Part shown: positions 6,676 to 13,135 of the stretch, one piece after another | How positions within the stretch are numbered: the stretch's first letter is position 1 | Layout of the letters: the number at the start of each line of letters is the position of its first letter | DNA from: Pseudomonadota bacterium | GTDB lineage: Bacteria; Pseudomonadota; Gammaproteobacteria; Burkholderiales; Burkholderiaceae_D | Direction of reading: 5' to 3' | DNA length: 14,871 bases | Assembly (NCBI GenBank): GCA_023392035.1 | Contig: JAEVZY010000075.1 | Span: 1 to 14,871 of the forward strand | The notes under the pieces: model-generated | Databases searched by the model: none | What the model was told of the DNA's origin: nothing | Seen by the model: the letters and a program-made list of their open reading frames with translations, nothing else | Made by a program: the position numbers and the translations under genes

Positions 6676-6734
6676 GCTGTCCGGCAAATGGCCCTGTGGC
6701 GCATGCTGCATTGCGCCATTCAGGGCGCTGTCCG
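6676..6734. repeat. 8-base direct repeats flanking an intergenic palindrome
   Basis: GCTGTCCG occurs at 6676-6683 and again, identically, at 6727-6734. Between them lies a 36-base palindrome (6691-6726), abutting the right copy and seven bases from the left copy. Such an arrangement can be a target-site duplication around a tiny inverted-repeat insertion or paired half-sites, but one instance cannot distinguish these from chance. Confidence 0.45.
6691..6726. repeat. 36-base near-perfect palindrome between maeB and thiL
   Basis: GCCCTG (6691-6696) pairs with CAGGGC (6721-6726), and TGGCGCA (6697-6703) pairs with TGCGCCA (6712-6718). The only interruptions are an unpaired TT (6719-6720) and the central TGCTGCAT, which can itself fold further. 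That makes 13 paired bases per arm. Neither strand has a T tract after it, so it is not an intrinsic terminator. It sits upstream of both divergent candidate promoters and could be an operator, a structured leader or a small repeat element. Confidence 0.65.
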
Positions 6735-6764
6735 AATCGCGGCGGAGAGTGCGGCGGCCTTCTG

Positions 6765-6770
6765 TACAAT
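6765..6770 (+). promoter_or_regulatory. candidate -10 for thiL, placing the transcript start at the ATG
   Basis: TACAAT (five of six consensus bases) lies six bases before the ATG of thiL, so transcription would be expected to start at about 6777, the A of the start codon. No purine-rich Shine-Dalgarno lies between the box and the ATG. The -35 position (around 6742-6747, GCGGAG) is poor. Confidence 0.35.
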
Positions 6771-6776
6771 TCGGCC

Positions 6777-7742
6777 ATGCTTTCCGAATTCGATCTCATC
6801 GCCCGCTTCTTCCAGCGCGAAGGGCCGCCCGCCAGCCAGGTTGCGCTGGGCATAGGCGACGACTGCGCGCTGCTGGCGCCCTCTTCCGGCATGCAGCTGG
6901 CCATCTCGACCGACATGCTGCTCGAAGGCCGGCATTTTTTTCCCGAAGTCGATCCGCATACGCTGGGACACAAGGCGCTGGCGGTGAATTTGTCGGACTT
7001 GGCCGCCATGGGCGCGCGCCCAATCGGTTTCACCCTGGCGCTGGCCTTGCCGGAGGTTGACGAGGAATGGCTGGCCGCCTTTGCACGCGGCATGTTCGCG
7101 CTGGCCGACCAGCAGCAATGCCCACTGATCGGCGGCGATACCACCCGCGGCCCCCTCAATATATGCATCACCGTGTTCGGCGAAGTGCCGCCGGGCCAGG
7201 CCTTGCGGCGCGACGCAGCGCAGGCTGGCGATGACATCTGGATTTCCGGATCGGTTGGCGATGCGCGCCTGGCGCTGGCATCCAAGCTGGATGAAATCGA
7301 ACTCGACGGCGCCAGCCTGGCGCAAGCGCTGCCGCGCCTGTTGCTGCCGACGCCGCGGGTGGAACTGGGCCTGGCCTTGCGCGGCATTGCGCATGCCGCC
7401 ATCGACCTCTCGGACGGCCTGTGCGGCGACCTCGGCCACATCCTCAAGCGTTCGAAAGTCGGCGCCACCCTGAACGCCGATGCGCTCCCGGTCGGGCCGG
7501 CCCTGGCGCGCCAGGCCGAAGGCCACCGGCGCGCCTATGCGCTGGCAGGCGGCGACGATTACGAGCTGTGCTTCACGGCGCCGGTGGCCGCGCGCGAACA
7601 GGTGCTGGCCGCCGGCCGCGCCAGCAACACGCCGGTGACCCGGGTCGGCTGCATTGAAGCGCGTGGTGGACTGCGCTTGCAGGACGGCCAGGGCAAAACT
7701 TTGAGCCTGGCGATCCGTTCCTTCGATCATTTCACGCCATGA
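6777..7742 (+). CDS. thiL: thiamine-monophosphate kinase
   Basis: ThiL phosphorylates thiamine monophosphate with ATP to give the cofactor thiamine pyrophosphate, the last step of the pathway, in the cytoplasm. The 321-residue product opens with the family start MLSEFDLIARFF. It shows the Mg-ATP motif GIGDDCALL (25-33), STDMLLEGRHF (44-54), HKALAVNLSDLAAMGARP (65-82), IGGDTTRG (118-125), AIDLSDGLCGDL (208-219) and GGDDYELCF (258-266). Length and motif order are those of the AIR synthase-like PurM/ThiL superfamily. The ATG at 6777 is fixed by the conserved N-terminus. There is no Shine-Dalgarno, and a TACAAT box sits six bases before it. The stop overlaps the pgpA start as ATGA (7739-7742), so thiL leads a coupled operon. 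Confidence 0.95.
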   Translation: MLSEFDLIARFFQREGPPASQVALGIGDDCALLAPSSGMQLAISTDMLLEGRHFFPEVDPHTLGHKALAVNLSDLAAMGARPIGFTLALALPEVDEEWLAAFARGMFALADQQQCPLIGGDTTRGPLNICITVFGEVPPGQALRRDAAQAGDDIWISGSVGDARLALASKLDEIELDGASLAQALPRLLLPTPRVELGLALRGIAHAAIDLSDGLCGDLGHILKRSKVGATLNADALPVGPALARQAEGHRRAYALAGGDDYELCFTAPVAAREQVLAAGRASNTPVTRVGCIEARGGLRLQDGQGKTLSLAIRSFDHFTP

Positions 7743-8263
7743 CCACCCTGGAAAGCGGCCAGCAAGCCATGGTCACCCGTCCCAGCGGTCGCTTCATGCT
7801 GGCCCATCCGGCGCACATGATTGCGCTGGGCTTCGGCAGCGGCCTGTCGCGCATCATGCCCGGCACCGTCGGCACCTTGTTTGCGTGGCTGTCCTTCAAT
7901 GTCCTCAGCCAACGCTGGCCGCAAGGCCTGACGGTGCAGACCTGGGGCCTGATCATCCTCGGCGGTTTCCTGCTGGGTATCTGGGCTTGCGGCAAGACCG
8001 GGCGCGACATGGGCATTGCCGACCATGGCAGCCTGGTCTGGGATGAAATCATCGCCTTCTGGCTGGTCTTGCTGGTGCTGTCCCCCGCTCCCTTGTCCAC
8101 CCAGGCCTGGGCCTTTTTCTGGTTCCGGGTATTTGACATGAGCAAGCCGCCGCCGATAGGCTGGTTCGACCGTCACCTGAAGGGCGGACTGGGCGTAATG
8201 TGGGATGACATCGTGGCCGCCTTCTTCACGCTGTTGCTGTTTGCCCTGTGGCGCGTTATCTGA
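7739..8263 (+). CDS. pgpA: phosphatidylglycerophosphatase A
   Basis: PgpA removes phosphate from phosphatidylglycerophosphate to form phosphatidylglycerol at the inner membrane. The 174-residue product carries the family pattern GFGSGLSRIMPGTVGTL (31-47), the acidic catalytic block DHGSLVWDEIIAFW (95-108), RVFDMSKPPPIGW (130-142) and the C-terminal GVMWDDIVAAFF (152-163). There are membrane segments at about 44-57, 66-83, 104-116 and 155-172. The start overlaps the thiL stop (ATGA), indicating translational coupling; an internal ATG at codon 11 is a less likely start. The thiL-pgpA pairing is seen widely in proteobacteria although the two steps are biochemically unrelated. Confidence 0.93.
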   Translation: MTTLESGQQAMVTRPSGRFMLAHPAHMIALGFGSGLSRIMPGTVGTLFAWLSFNVLSQRWPQGLTVQTWGLIILGGFLLGIWACGKTGRDMGIADHGSLVWDEIIAFWLVLLVLSPAPLSTQAWAFFWFRVFDMSKPPPIGWFDRHLKGGLGVMWDDIVAAFFTLLLFALWRVI

Positions 8264-8283
8264 AGCAGCAAGGAGACAAAGAC

Positions 8284-8757
8284 ATGGACAAGATCGAACT
8301 GGCGGAAAAGCTGGGCGCAGCCCTCAAGCAGAAGAAGTGGATGATGGCCACCGCCGAATCCTGTACCGGCGGCGGCGTGGCGCAGGCGGTGACCGAGATC
8401 CCCGGTTCCTCGGAATGGTTCGACTGCGGCTTCGTCACCTACTCCAACGCCGCCAAGACGGAGCTGCTGGCCATACCCGAGGCCTTGATCGCCCAGCATG
8501 GCGCGGTGAGCGAAGAGATTGCCGCCGCCATGTCGGAAGCGGCGGTTTCCAACAGCAATGCCGATGTCGCCGTCTCCACCACCGGCATTGCCGGTCCGGG
8601 CGGCGCGGTGCCGGGCAAGCCGGTGGGTACCGTCTGCTTTGGCTGGACCGTTGCCGGCAAGACCCATACCGAACGCAAAGTGTTCCAGGGCGACCGCCAA
8701 GCCGTGCGCGAGCAGTCGGTGCTGCATGCGCTGCAGGGCTTGCTCAAGCAAATCTGA
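8284..8757 (+). CDS. pncC: nicotinamide-nucleotide amidohydrolase, CinA C-terminal type
   Basis: The 157-residue single-domain protein matches the CinA C-terminal family (PncC/YgaD). PncC deamidates NMN to nicotinate mononucleotide, recycling the NMN made by NAD-dependent DNA ligase. Landmarks are ATAESCTGGGVAQAVT (22-37) with the presumed nucleophile Ser26, GFVTYSNAAKTELL (49-62) with the conserved Tyr and Lys, STTGIAGPGGAVPGKPVGTV (98-117) and a C-terminal helix VREQSVLHALQGLL. It lacks the N-terminal molybdopterin-binding domain of full-length CinA, as in E. coli PncC. The ATG at 8284 is chosen because AAGGAG (8270-8275) lies eight bases upstream; an in-frame ATG at 8248 lies inside pgpA. 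It is third in the thiL-pgpA-pncC operon and converges with pyrF 15 bases downstream, with no clear terminator between. Confidence 0.92.
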   Translation: MDKIELAEKLGAALKQKKWMMATAESCTGGGVAQAVTEIPGSSEWFDCGFVTYSNAAKTELLAIPEALIAQHGAVSEEIAAAMSEAAVSNSNADVAVSTTGIAGPGGAVPGKPVGTVCFGWTVAGKTHTERKVFQGDRQAVREQSVLHALQGLLKQI

Positions 8758-8772
8758 TTCGCGGTCGATCCG

Positions 8773-9600
8773 CTACGCCGTCTTTGCGCCCGCGGCCCGG
8801 ATCGCATCGCGCGTTTCGCGCGCGGCGCGCGCCACGGCTTGCCAGGCGTCTTCATCGCCTTGCGGCTTGGCATACAGGATGGCGCGCGAGGAATTGATCA
8901 TCATGCCGCTGCCATCTGCCGTGCGGCCGGCCTGCACCGTGGCCTCCACATCGCCACCCTGGGCGCCGATGCCGGGCACCAGCAGCGGCATGTCGCCGAC
9001 GATGGCGCGCACCTGTTTCAATTCCGCCGGAAAGGTTGCACCCACCACCAGCCCGCACTGGCCGTTGACATTCCATTTGGCCACCATCGCCGCCACGTGC
9101 TGGTACAAGGGCTTGCCTTCCACCTGCAGGAATTGCAGGTCCGAACCGCCCGGGTTGGAGGTGCGGCACAGCACGATCACCCCGCGCTCTTTCCATTCCA
9201 GATAGGGCGCCACCGAATCCTGGCCCATGTAGGGATTGACGGTCACCGCATCGGCGCCATAGCGCTCGTAGGCTTCACGCGCATATTGCTCGGCGGTGGC
9301 GCCGATGTCGCCGCGCTTGGCGTCCAGCACCAGCGGCAAATGCGGGTATTGCTCGCGCACATAGCGGCAGACTTCTTCCAGCTGGTCTTCGGCGCGCAAG
9401 GCGGCAAAGTAGGCGATTTGCGGCTTGAAGCAGCAGGCGTATTGCGCGCTTGCATCCACCACCCGCTTGCAGAAATCGGCCACCGAATCGCGCCGCCCGC
9501 GCAGCTGGGCGGGAAATTTTTCGATATCGGGGTCCAGGCCCACGCACAACATGGAAGCTTGCTGCTGCCATGCGGCTTGCAGTTTTTCGGTGAATCTCAA
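8773..9600 (-). CDS. pyrF: orotidine-5'-phosphate decarboxylase, class 2
   Basis: PyrF converts OMP to UMP, the last step of de novo pyrimidine synthesis. The 275-residue protein is of the longer class-2 type common in Burkholderiales. It shows LCVGLDPDIEKFP (18-30), FKPQIAYF (58-65), the catalytic LDAKRGDIGAT (92-102) with Asp93, Lys95 and Asp98, VNPYMGQDSVAPYL (121-134) and LLVPGIGAQGGD (206-217). The start is taken as a TTG at 9600, because the product then begins MRFTEKLQAAW, where the family begins; the next in-frame ATG would cut into the first conserved strand. A TACAAT -10 lies about 33 bases upstream. The gene is divergent from lemA and convergent with pncC, and appears to be transcribed alone. 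Confidence 0.95.
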   Translation of the reverse strand: MRFTEKLQAAWQQQASMLCVGLDPDIEKFPAQLRGRRDSVADFCKRVVDASAQYACCFKPQIAYFAALRAEDQLEEVCRYVREQYPHLPLVLDAKRGDIGATAEQYAREAYERYGADAVTVNPYMGQDSVAPYLEWKERGVIVLCRTSNPGGSDLQFLQVEGKPLYQHVAAMVAKWNVNGQCGLVVGATFPAELKQVRAIVGDMPLLVPGIGAQGGDVEATVQAGRTADGSGMMINSSRAILYAKPQGDEDAWQAVARAARETRDAIRAAGAKTA

Positions 9601-9632
9601 GGGCGGCTCGCAAGGGAATGGGGCAAAGGCGT

Positions 9633-9661
9633 ATTGTAGCTTGGCGTGCTATCTTGCCGAC
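9633..9661 (-). promoter_or_regulatory. pyrF: candidate pyrF promoter
   Basis: On the minus strand, TCGGCA (9661-9656; four of six -35 bases), a 17-base spacer and TACAAT (9638-9633; five of six -10 bases) form a standard sigma-70-like promoter. The start would be near 9626, with a leader of about 26 bases before the TTG codon. It overlaps the lemA candidate promoter on the other strand. Confidence 0.5.
9647..9655 (+). promoter_or_regulatory. lemA: candidate extended -10 for the lemA cluster
   Basis: TGCTATCTT matches an extended -10 (TGn plus TATCTT). The start would be near 9662, followed by a 23-base leader that contains AGGAAA, eight bases before the lemA ATG. The box lies inside the spacer of the opposing pyrF promoter, so the two polymerases would compete. 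Confidence 0.4.
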
Positions 9662-9684
9662 ATGTGCCAAACAGGAAACCCGCG

Positions 9685-10278
9685 ATGAAAAAGTTGATGC
9701 ACTGGATCTTCATGGCGCTCTTCAGCGTGCTGCTGGCCGGCTGCGGCTACAACGAATTCCAAAGCAAGGACGAGGCGGTGAATGCCGCCTGGAGCGAAGT
9801 CATCAACCAGTACCAGCGCCGCGCCGACCTGATTCCCAACCTGGTCAACACCGTCAAGGGCTACGCTTCCCATGAACGGGAAACGCTGGAAGCAGTGACC
9901 CGGGCGCGCGCCTCGGCCACCAGCATGCAGGTCACGCCGCAAGTGCTCAACGATCCGGCCGCTTTCCAGAAATTCCAGCAAGCCCAGGGCGAATTGACGC
10001 AAGCCCTGTCGCGCCTGATGGTGGTGGCGGAAAACTATCCGCAACTGAAGGCCGACGCCAATTTCCGCGATCTGCAATCGCAACTGGAAGGCACGGAAAA
10101 CCGCATCACGGTGGCGCGCCAGCGCTACATCGTCGCGGTGCGCGACTACAACGTGCAAGTGCGCAGCTTCCCCACCAATCTGACGGCGATGATGTTCGGC
10201 TACCACGTCAAGCCGAATTTCACGGTGGAGAACGAGCGTTCCATTTCCAATGCGCCGACGGTGAATTTCGGCAAATAG
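9685..10278 (+). CDS. lemA: LemA family lipoprotein
   Basis: The 197-residue product has a lipoprotein signal (MKKLMHWIFMALFSVLLAGC) with lipobox LAGC and lipidated Cys20. A LemA domain follows: YNEFQSKDEAVNAAWSEV, then the family block QRRADLIPNLVNTVKGYA (52-69), a heptad-rich helical region, LQSQLEGTENRITVARQRYI (132-151) and the conserved ending FP.N..A.MFGY. LemA proteins are helical-bundle envelope proteins of uncertain function, often encoded beside TPM-domain proteins, as here. I use the ATG at 9685 because AGGAAA precedes it by eight bases and the signal peptide begins there; an ATG at 9646 would spoil the signal. Residue asparagine at +2 after the lipid cysteine is not present (GY follows), so outer-membrane sorting is plausible. 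A 15-base tandem duplication covers its stop codon. Confidence 0.92.
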   Translation: MKKLMHWIFMALFSVLLAGCGYNEFQSKDEAVNAAWSEVINQYQRRADLIPNLVNTVKGYASHERETLEAVTRARASATSMQVTPQVLNDPAAFQKFQQAQGELTQALSRLMVVAENYPQLKADANFRDLQSQLEGTENRITVARQRYIVAVRDYNVQVRSFPTNLTAMMFGYHVKPNFTVENERSISNAPTVNFGK

Positions 10279-10294
10279 AGTTTCGGCAAACAGA
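10266..10294 (+). repeat. 15-base tandem duplication over the lemA stop codon
   Basis: TTTCGGCAAATAGA (10266-10279) is followed after one base by TTTCGGCAAACAGA (10281-10294), 13 of 14 identical. The first copy contains the lemA TAG stop (10276-10278); the equivalent codon in the second copy is CAG. Translation of the duplicated part would give a second FGK. A replication-slippage origin is likely. Confidence 0.65.
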
Positions 10295-10308
10295 CCCAAG
10301 GCACGCGC

Positions 10309-11130
10309 ATGAAACCCTGGCGCAATCTGCTGTTTTGCTGGCTGCTGCTGTGCATGGCGGCGGCCTGGGCCCAGGATTTCGTTGCGGTGCCGCCGCTGCA
10401 GGCGCGCGTCACCGACCTGGCCGGCATGCTGAAGCCGGATGAACGCCAGCGTCTGGAAAACGTGCTCCAGGAACACGAAGCGCGCAGCGGCAACCAGGTG
10501 GCAGTCCTGCTGGTGAAAAGCACCGCGCCGGAAAGCATAGAGCAGTACAGCATACGGGTCGCCGACGCCTGGAAGCTGGGGCGCAAGGGCGTTGACGACG
10601 GCGTCCTGCTGCTGGTGGCGCGCGACAATCCGCCTTCGCTGCGGCGCTTGCGCATCGAAGCCGGACGCGGGGTGCAGGGCTCGCTGACCGATGCCCAGTC
10701 CAAGCGCATCCTGCAGGACGTGATCGCCCCGCATTTCCGCCAGAACGATTACTACGGCGGCCTGGCCGCAGGCGTGGCCGCCATCCACGAAACCATCGAT
10801 CGCGAACACCTGCCGCCGCCGCAAGCGGCCCGGCCCCAGGTGCAAACCGGCAGCTTGCTGGACTGGCTGCCCCTGCTGCTGTTTGCCTTCGTGGTGCTGG
10901 CCTTCATGCGCGCACGCTCGCGCCGCAACTTGCGCTTCAGCTCCAATGACTGGGGCCGCTCGGCCGGCGTGATACTGGGCAGCGGCATGGGCTGGGGCAC
11001 CCAGGGCGATTTGCGCGGGCGCGGCAACTGGGGCGGCTGGAGCGGCGGCTCGGGCGGCGGAATTGGCGGCGGCGGCTTCAGCGGCGGCGGCGGCGGATTC
11101 GACGGCGGCGGCGCCTCGGGCAACTGGTGA
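10309..11130 (+). CDS. exported TPM-domain membrane protein with glycine-rich tail
   Basis: The 273-residue product belongs to the TPM_phosphatase family (PF04536; YgcG-like). A signal peptide (1-21, ending AWA) leads to a periplasmic TPM domain (about 30-164) with VTDLAGMLKPDERQRLE, GNQVAVLLVKST (61-72), KGVDDGVLLLVARD (93-106), EAGRGVQGSLTD (117-128) and YYGGLAAGVAAI (148-159). A membrane segment (about 184-200) follows, then a basic stretch RARSRRNLR that fits a cytoplasmic face, and a tail very rich in Gly, Trp and Ser (219-273). Despite the Pfam name, phosphatase activity is not established for most members; links to membrane or envelope stress and photosystem repair are family knowledge. 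Only AAGG seven bases before the ATG serves as a Shine-Dalgarno. It lies 30 bases after lemA and overlaps the start region of the next TPM gene. Confidence 0.88.
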   Translation: MKPWRNLLFCWLLLCMAAAWAQDFVAVPPLQARVTDLAGMLKPDERQRLENVLQEHEARSGNQVAVLLVKSTAPESIEQYSIRVADAWKLGRKGVDDGVLLLVARDNPPSLRRLRIEAGRGVQGSLTDAQSKRILQDVIAPHFRQNDYYGGLAAGVAAIHETIDREHLPPPQAARPQVQTGSLLDWLPLLLFAFVVLAFMRARSRRNLRFSSNDWGRSAGVILGSGMGWGTQGDLRGRGNWGGWSGGSGGGIGGGGFSGGGGGFDGGGASGNW

Positions 11131-11135
11131 GCGCC

Positions 11136-11627
11136 ATGCGACTGTTCAGGCATTTATTCACCACACGCGGCGCCGGACGCCGCGCCTTCAACTCACAGAG
11201 CCTGAAGGCGATACAGGAAGTCATCAAACAGGGCGAATCCCAGCACCGCGCCGAGTTGCGGCTGATGATAGAACCGGGCCTCAGCCTGTGGGACTTACTG
11301 TCCGGCACGCGGCCGCGGCAGCGTGCGCGCGAGCTGTTCGTGCATTACCGCATCTGGGACACGGAAGAAAACAGCGGCATCCTGCTGTACCTGAACCTGG
11401 CCGACCGTCAACTTGAAATCATCGCCGACCGCGGCGTGGCGCGCCTGCTGGATGCCAAGCAGTGGCAGCAGATTTCGCGCACCATGACCAGCGGTTTCGC
11501 CGCCGGCCGCTATGAAGAAAGCGTGGTGCAGGCCATCACGGAGCTCAATGCCCTGCTGCAGAAAGTGCTGCCGGCGGGCGGCGGCAGCCACCGAAACGAA
11601 CTCCCGGACCGTCCATTGATTCTGTGA
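11136..11627 (+). CDS. second TPM-domain protein, no export signal
   Basis: This 163-residue protein holds a divergent TPM domain (about 20-147). Landmarks are SLKAIQEVIKQGESQHRAEL, RARELFVHYRIWDTEENSGI, LLYLNLADRQLEIIADRGV (83-101) and the C-terminal helix YEESVVQAITELNALLQKVL. The N-terminus MRLFRHLFTTRGAGRRAF is basic with no clear hydrophobic core or TM helix, so it is probably cytoplasmic or peripheral, unlike its exported neighbour. I take the ATG at 11136, five bases after the TPM stop, with GGTGAG close upstream. A GTG at 11127 overlapping the previous gene as GTGA would add three residues and is nearly as likely. Either way it is coupled to the upstream gene. Such lemA-tpm-tpm trios recur in betaproteobacteria. 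The job is unknown. The stop faces dacB 23 bases away. Confidence 0.82.
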   Translation: MRLFRHLFTTRGAGRRAFNSQSLKAIQEVIKQGESQHRAELRLMIEPGLSLWDLLSGTRPRQRARELFVHYRIWDTEENSGILLYLNLADRQLEIIADRGVARLLDAKQWQQISRTMTSGFAAGRYEESVVQAITELNALLQKVLPAGGGSHRNELPDRPLIL

Positions 11628-11635
11628 GATTCGCA

Positions 11636-11652
11636 AGCGGCCAGGAGCCGCT
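11636..11652. terminator. hairpin between the convergent TPM gene and dacB
   Basis: AGCGGC (11636-11641) and GCCGCT (11647-11652) form a perfect 6-bp stem with loop CAGGA. It fills most of the short gap and reaches into the dacB stop codon. No T tract follows on either strand, so a classic intrinsic terminator is uncertain. Confidence 0.35.
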
Positions 11653-13069
11653 AGCCCTTGTCGATCACCCACTGCAGCAGCGCATCCAGGGCGGCTGCCG
11701 ACGCGCTGGCGCCGGGATGATTGACGATCGCCACCACCACGTAGCGCCGGCCCGAGCTTGCCTGCACATAGCCGGCGATGCCGCGCACATCGCTCAGGCT
11801 GCCGGTCTTGATGTGCGCCATGCTGGCCGCATTGCGCAAGCGATTGCGCATGGTGCCGTCCTGGCCGGCCAGGGGCAGCGAGGAAAAATATTCCGGCATC
11901 AGCGGCCCTTGCCAGGCCCAGTTCAAAAGCTGCGCCAGCGTGGCCGGCGCAATGCGCTCATTGCGCGACAGGCCGGAGCCGTTTTCCAGTTGCAGGCCCT
12001 GTATGCCCATGCCCTTGTCCGCCATCCAGGCCTGTACCGTCATGGCGCCCTTCTGCACGGTCCCAGGCAAGCCCTGGCGTTCGGCGCCGAGCGTGAGGAA
12101 GACGTGGCGCGCCATCACGTTGTTGCTGTACTTGTTGATGTCGCGAATGATTTCAATCAGCGGCGGCGAACGCCATTCCACCAGCGGCTGCGCATTGTCC
12201 GGGGTCGGGCCGCTTTGCACCTGCCCTTGCAGGCTGCCGCCCAGTTCGCGCCAGATGCGGCGGAAAACGGCACCGAAATACTGGTCCGGACTCAGGTTCC
12301 AGGCATGCCAGGCCAGGCTGCGTTCGCCGCAGGAAAGCGGATAGCTGCCGTCGAACGCCAGGCCATGCTGGCCGGGATGCATGTGCAAGTTGGCGCGCCA
12401 ATCCTGGCAGTCGCCGCCGGCAAGCTGGGGCGCGGCCACGCTCCATTGCGCAAGCGGCGGCTCCATCCCCAGGCGCACCAGGCCGGCCTTCTCATCCGGC
12501 AGAAAACGAAAGGTGAGCGCCTTGTAGTTGAGCAGCAGCGCATCCGGCAAGGCATTGTAGGGACGGTCCGGATCGCCATCGAAGGCGGCCGGATCGCCGG
12601 CATCGAGCTGGAAGGCGCTACGGTCCAGCACCAGGTTGCCGCGGATCTCGCGCACGCCGCGTTGGCGCAACTGGCGCAGCATCAGCCATAGATGCTCGAT
12701 GGTCAGGCGCGGATCGCCGCCACCGCGGATGACGAGATCGCCGTCCAGTACATCGCCGCGCAAGGTCGCCGCCGACAACACCTGGGTGCGCCAGGAATAG
12801 GTGGGGCCCAGCATGTCGAGCGCGGCCGCGGTGGTGACCAGTTTCATCAGCGAGGCCGGGGCAAAGGGCTGCGCCGACTGCACATCGACCAGGTTCCGGT
12901 CGGCATTCAATTCGTGCACCACCACGCCCAGCGCCTGGCGCGGCACGCCGGCCTGGTCCAGCGCGCGCGCAACCGGCATCGGCAAGCCGGCATTGGCCGC
13001 GGCAGCCGCGGCTTGAGCGATTGATAAACCCAGGCAAAGCAGCGCCACAGCGCGCATAAATGGATGCAT
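11651..13069 (-). CDS. dacB: D-alanyl-D-alanine carboxypeptidase/endopeptidase (PBP4)
   Basis: DacB trims peptidoglycan in the periplasm, removing the terminal D-Ala and cutting D-Ala-mDAP cross-links. The 472-residue protein is a class-C penicillin-binding protein. It shows a signal peptide (1 to about 25, rich in Ala), the active-site SxxK motif APASLMKL with Ser73 and Lys76, INKYSNNVMARH with SNN at 315-317, ENGSGLSRNERI (362-373) and HIKTGSLSDVRG with KTG at 421-423. The roughly 240 residues between SxxK and SNN are the large extra-domain insertion of the PBP4 family. I start at the ATG at 13069; a second ATG at 13057 also gives a good signal peptide, and neither has a clear Shine-Dalgarno. 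The gene is divergent from the SDR gene with 66 bases between and is probably monocistronic. Confidence 0.93.
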   Translation of the reverse strand: MHPFMRAVALLCLGLSIAQAAAAAANAGLPMPVARALDQAGVPRQALGVVVHELNADRNLVDVQSAQPFAPASLMKLVTTAAALDMLGPTYSWRTQVLSAATLRGDVLDGDLVIRGGGDPRLTIEHLWLMLRQLRQRGVREIRGNLVLDRSAFQLDAGDPAAFDGDPDRPYNALPDALLLNYKALTFRFLPDEKAGLVRLGMEPPLAQWSVAAPQLAGGDCQDWRANLHMHPGQHGLAFDGSYPLSCGERSLAWHAWNLSPDQYFGAVFRRIWRELGGSLQGQVQSGPTPDNAQPLVEWRSPPLIEIIRDINKYSNNVMARHVFLTLGAERQGLPGTVQKGAMTVQAWMADKGMGIQGLQLENGSGLSRNERIAPATLAQLLNWAWQGPLMPEYFSSLPLAGQDGTMRNRLRNAASMAHIKTGSLSDVRGIAGYVQASSGRRYVVVAIVNHPGASASAAALDALLQWVIDKG

Positions 13070-13071
13070 AG

Positions 13072-13117
13072 TTGAAGCAGACCGGGAAGCCGCGGAATAT
13101 TGCGGCCGGTCATTATC
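13072..13117. promoter_or_regulatory. divergent promoter region between dacB and the SDR gene
   Basis: Rightwards, TTGAAG (13072-13077), an 18-base spacer and AATATT (13096-13101) make a modest promoter for the SDR gene. Leftwards, GATAAT (minus strand, 13117-13112) matches the -10 consensus at five of six positions, 36 bases or so ahead of the dacB ATG, with no clear -35. Both pairs are weak and read by eye only. Confidence 0.3.
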
Positions 13118-13135
13118 CCACGCAGGAGAATGAAC

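Noticed and set aside
8758..8772. GCGGTCGATCCGC as a terminator between pncC and pyrF
   Set aside because: Only four base pairs can form and no T tract follows on either strand.
9649..10845. A 398-codon minus-strand frame opposite lemA and the first TPM gene
   Set aside because: It spans two well-supported genes and the gap between them, and its translation is His/Arg/Gln-rich without domains.
11031..11120. Repetitive GGCGGC-rich DNA in the TPM gene as a nucleotide repeat element
   Set aside because: It is explained by codons for the glycine-rich tail of the protein.
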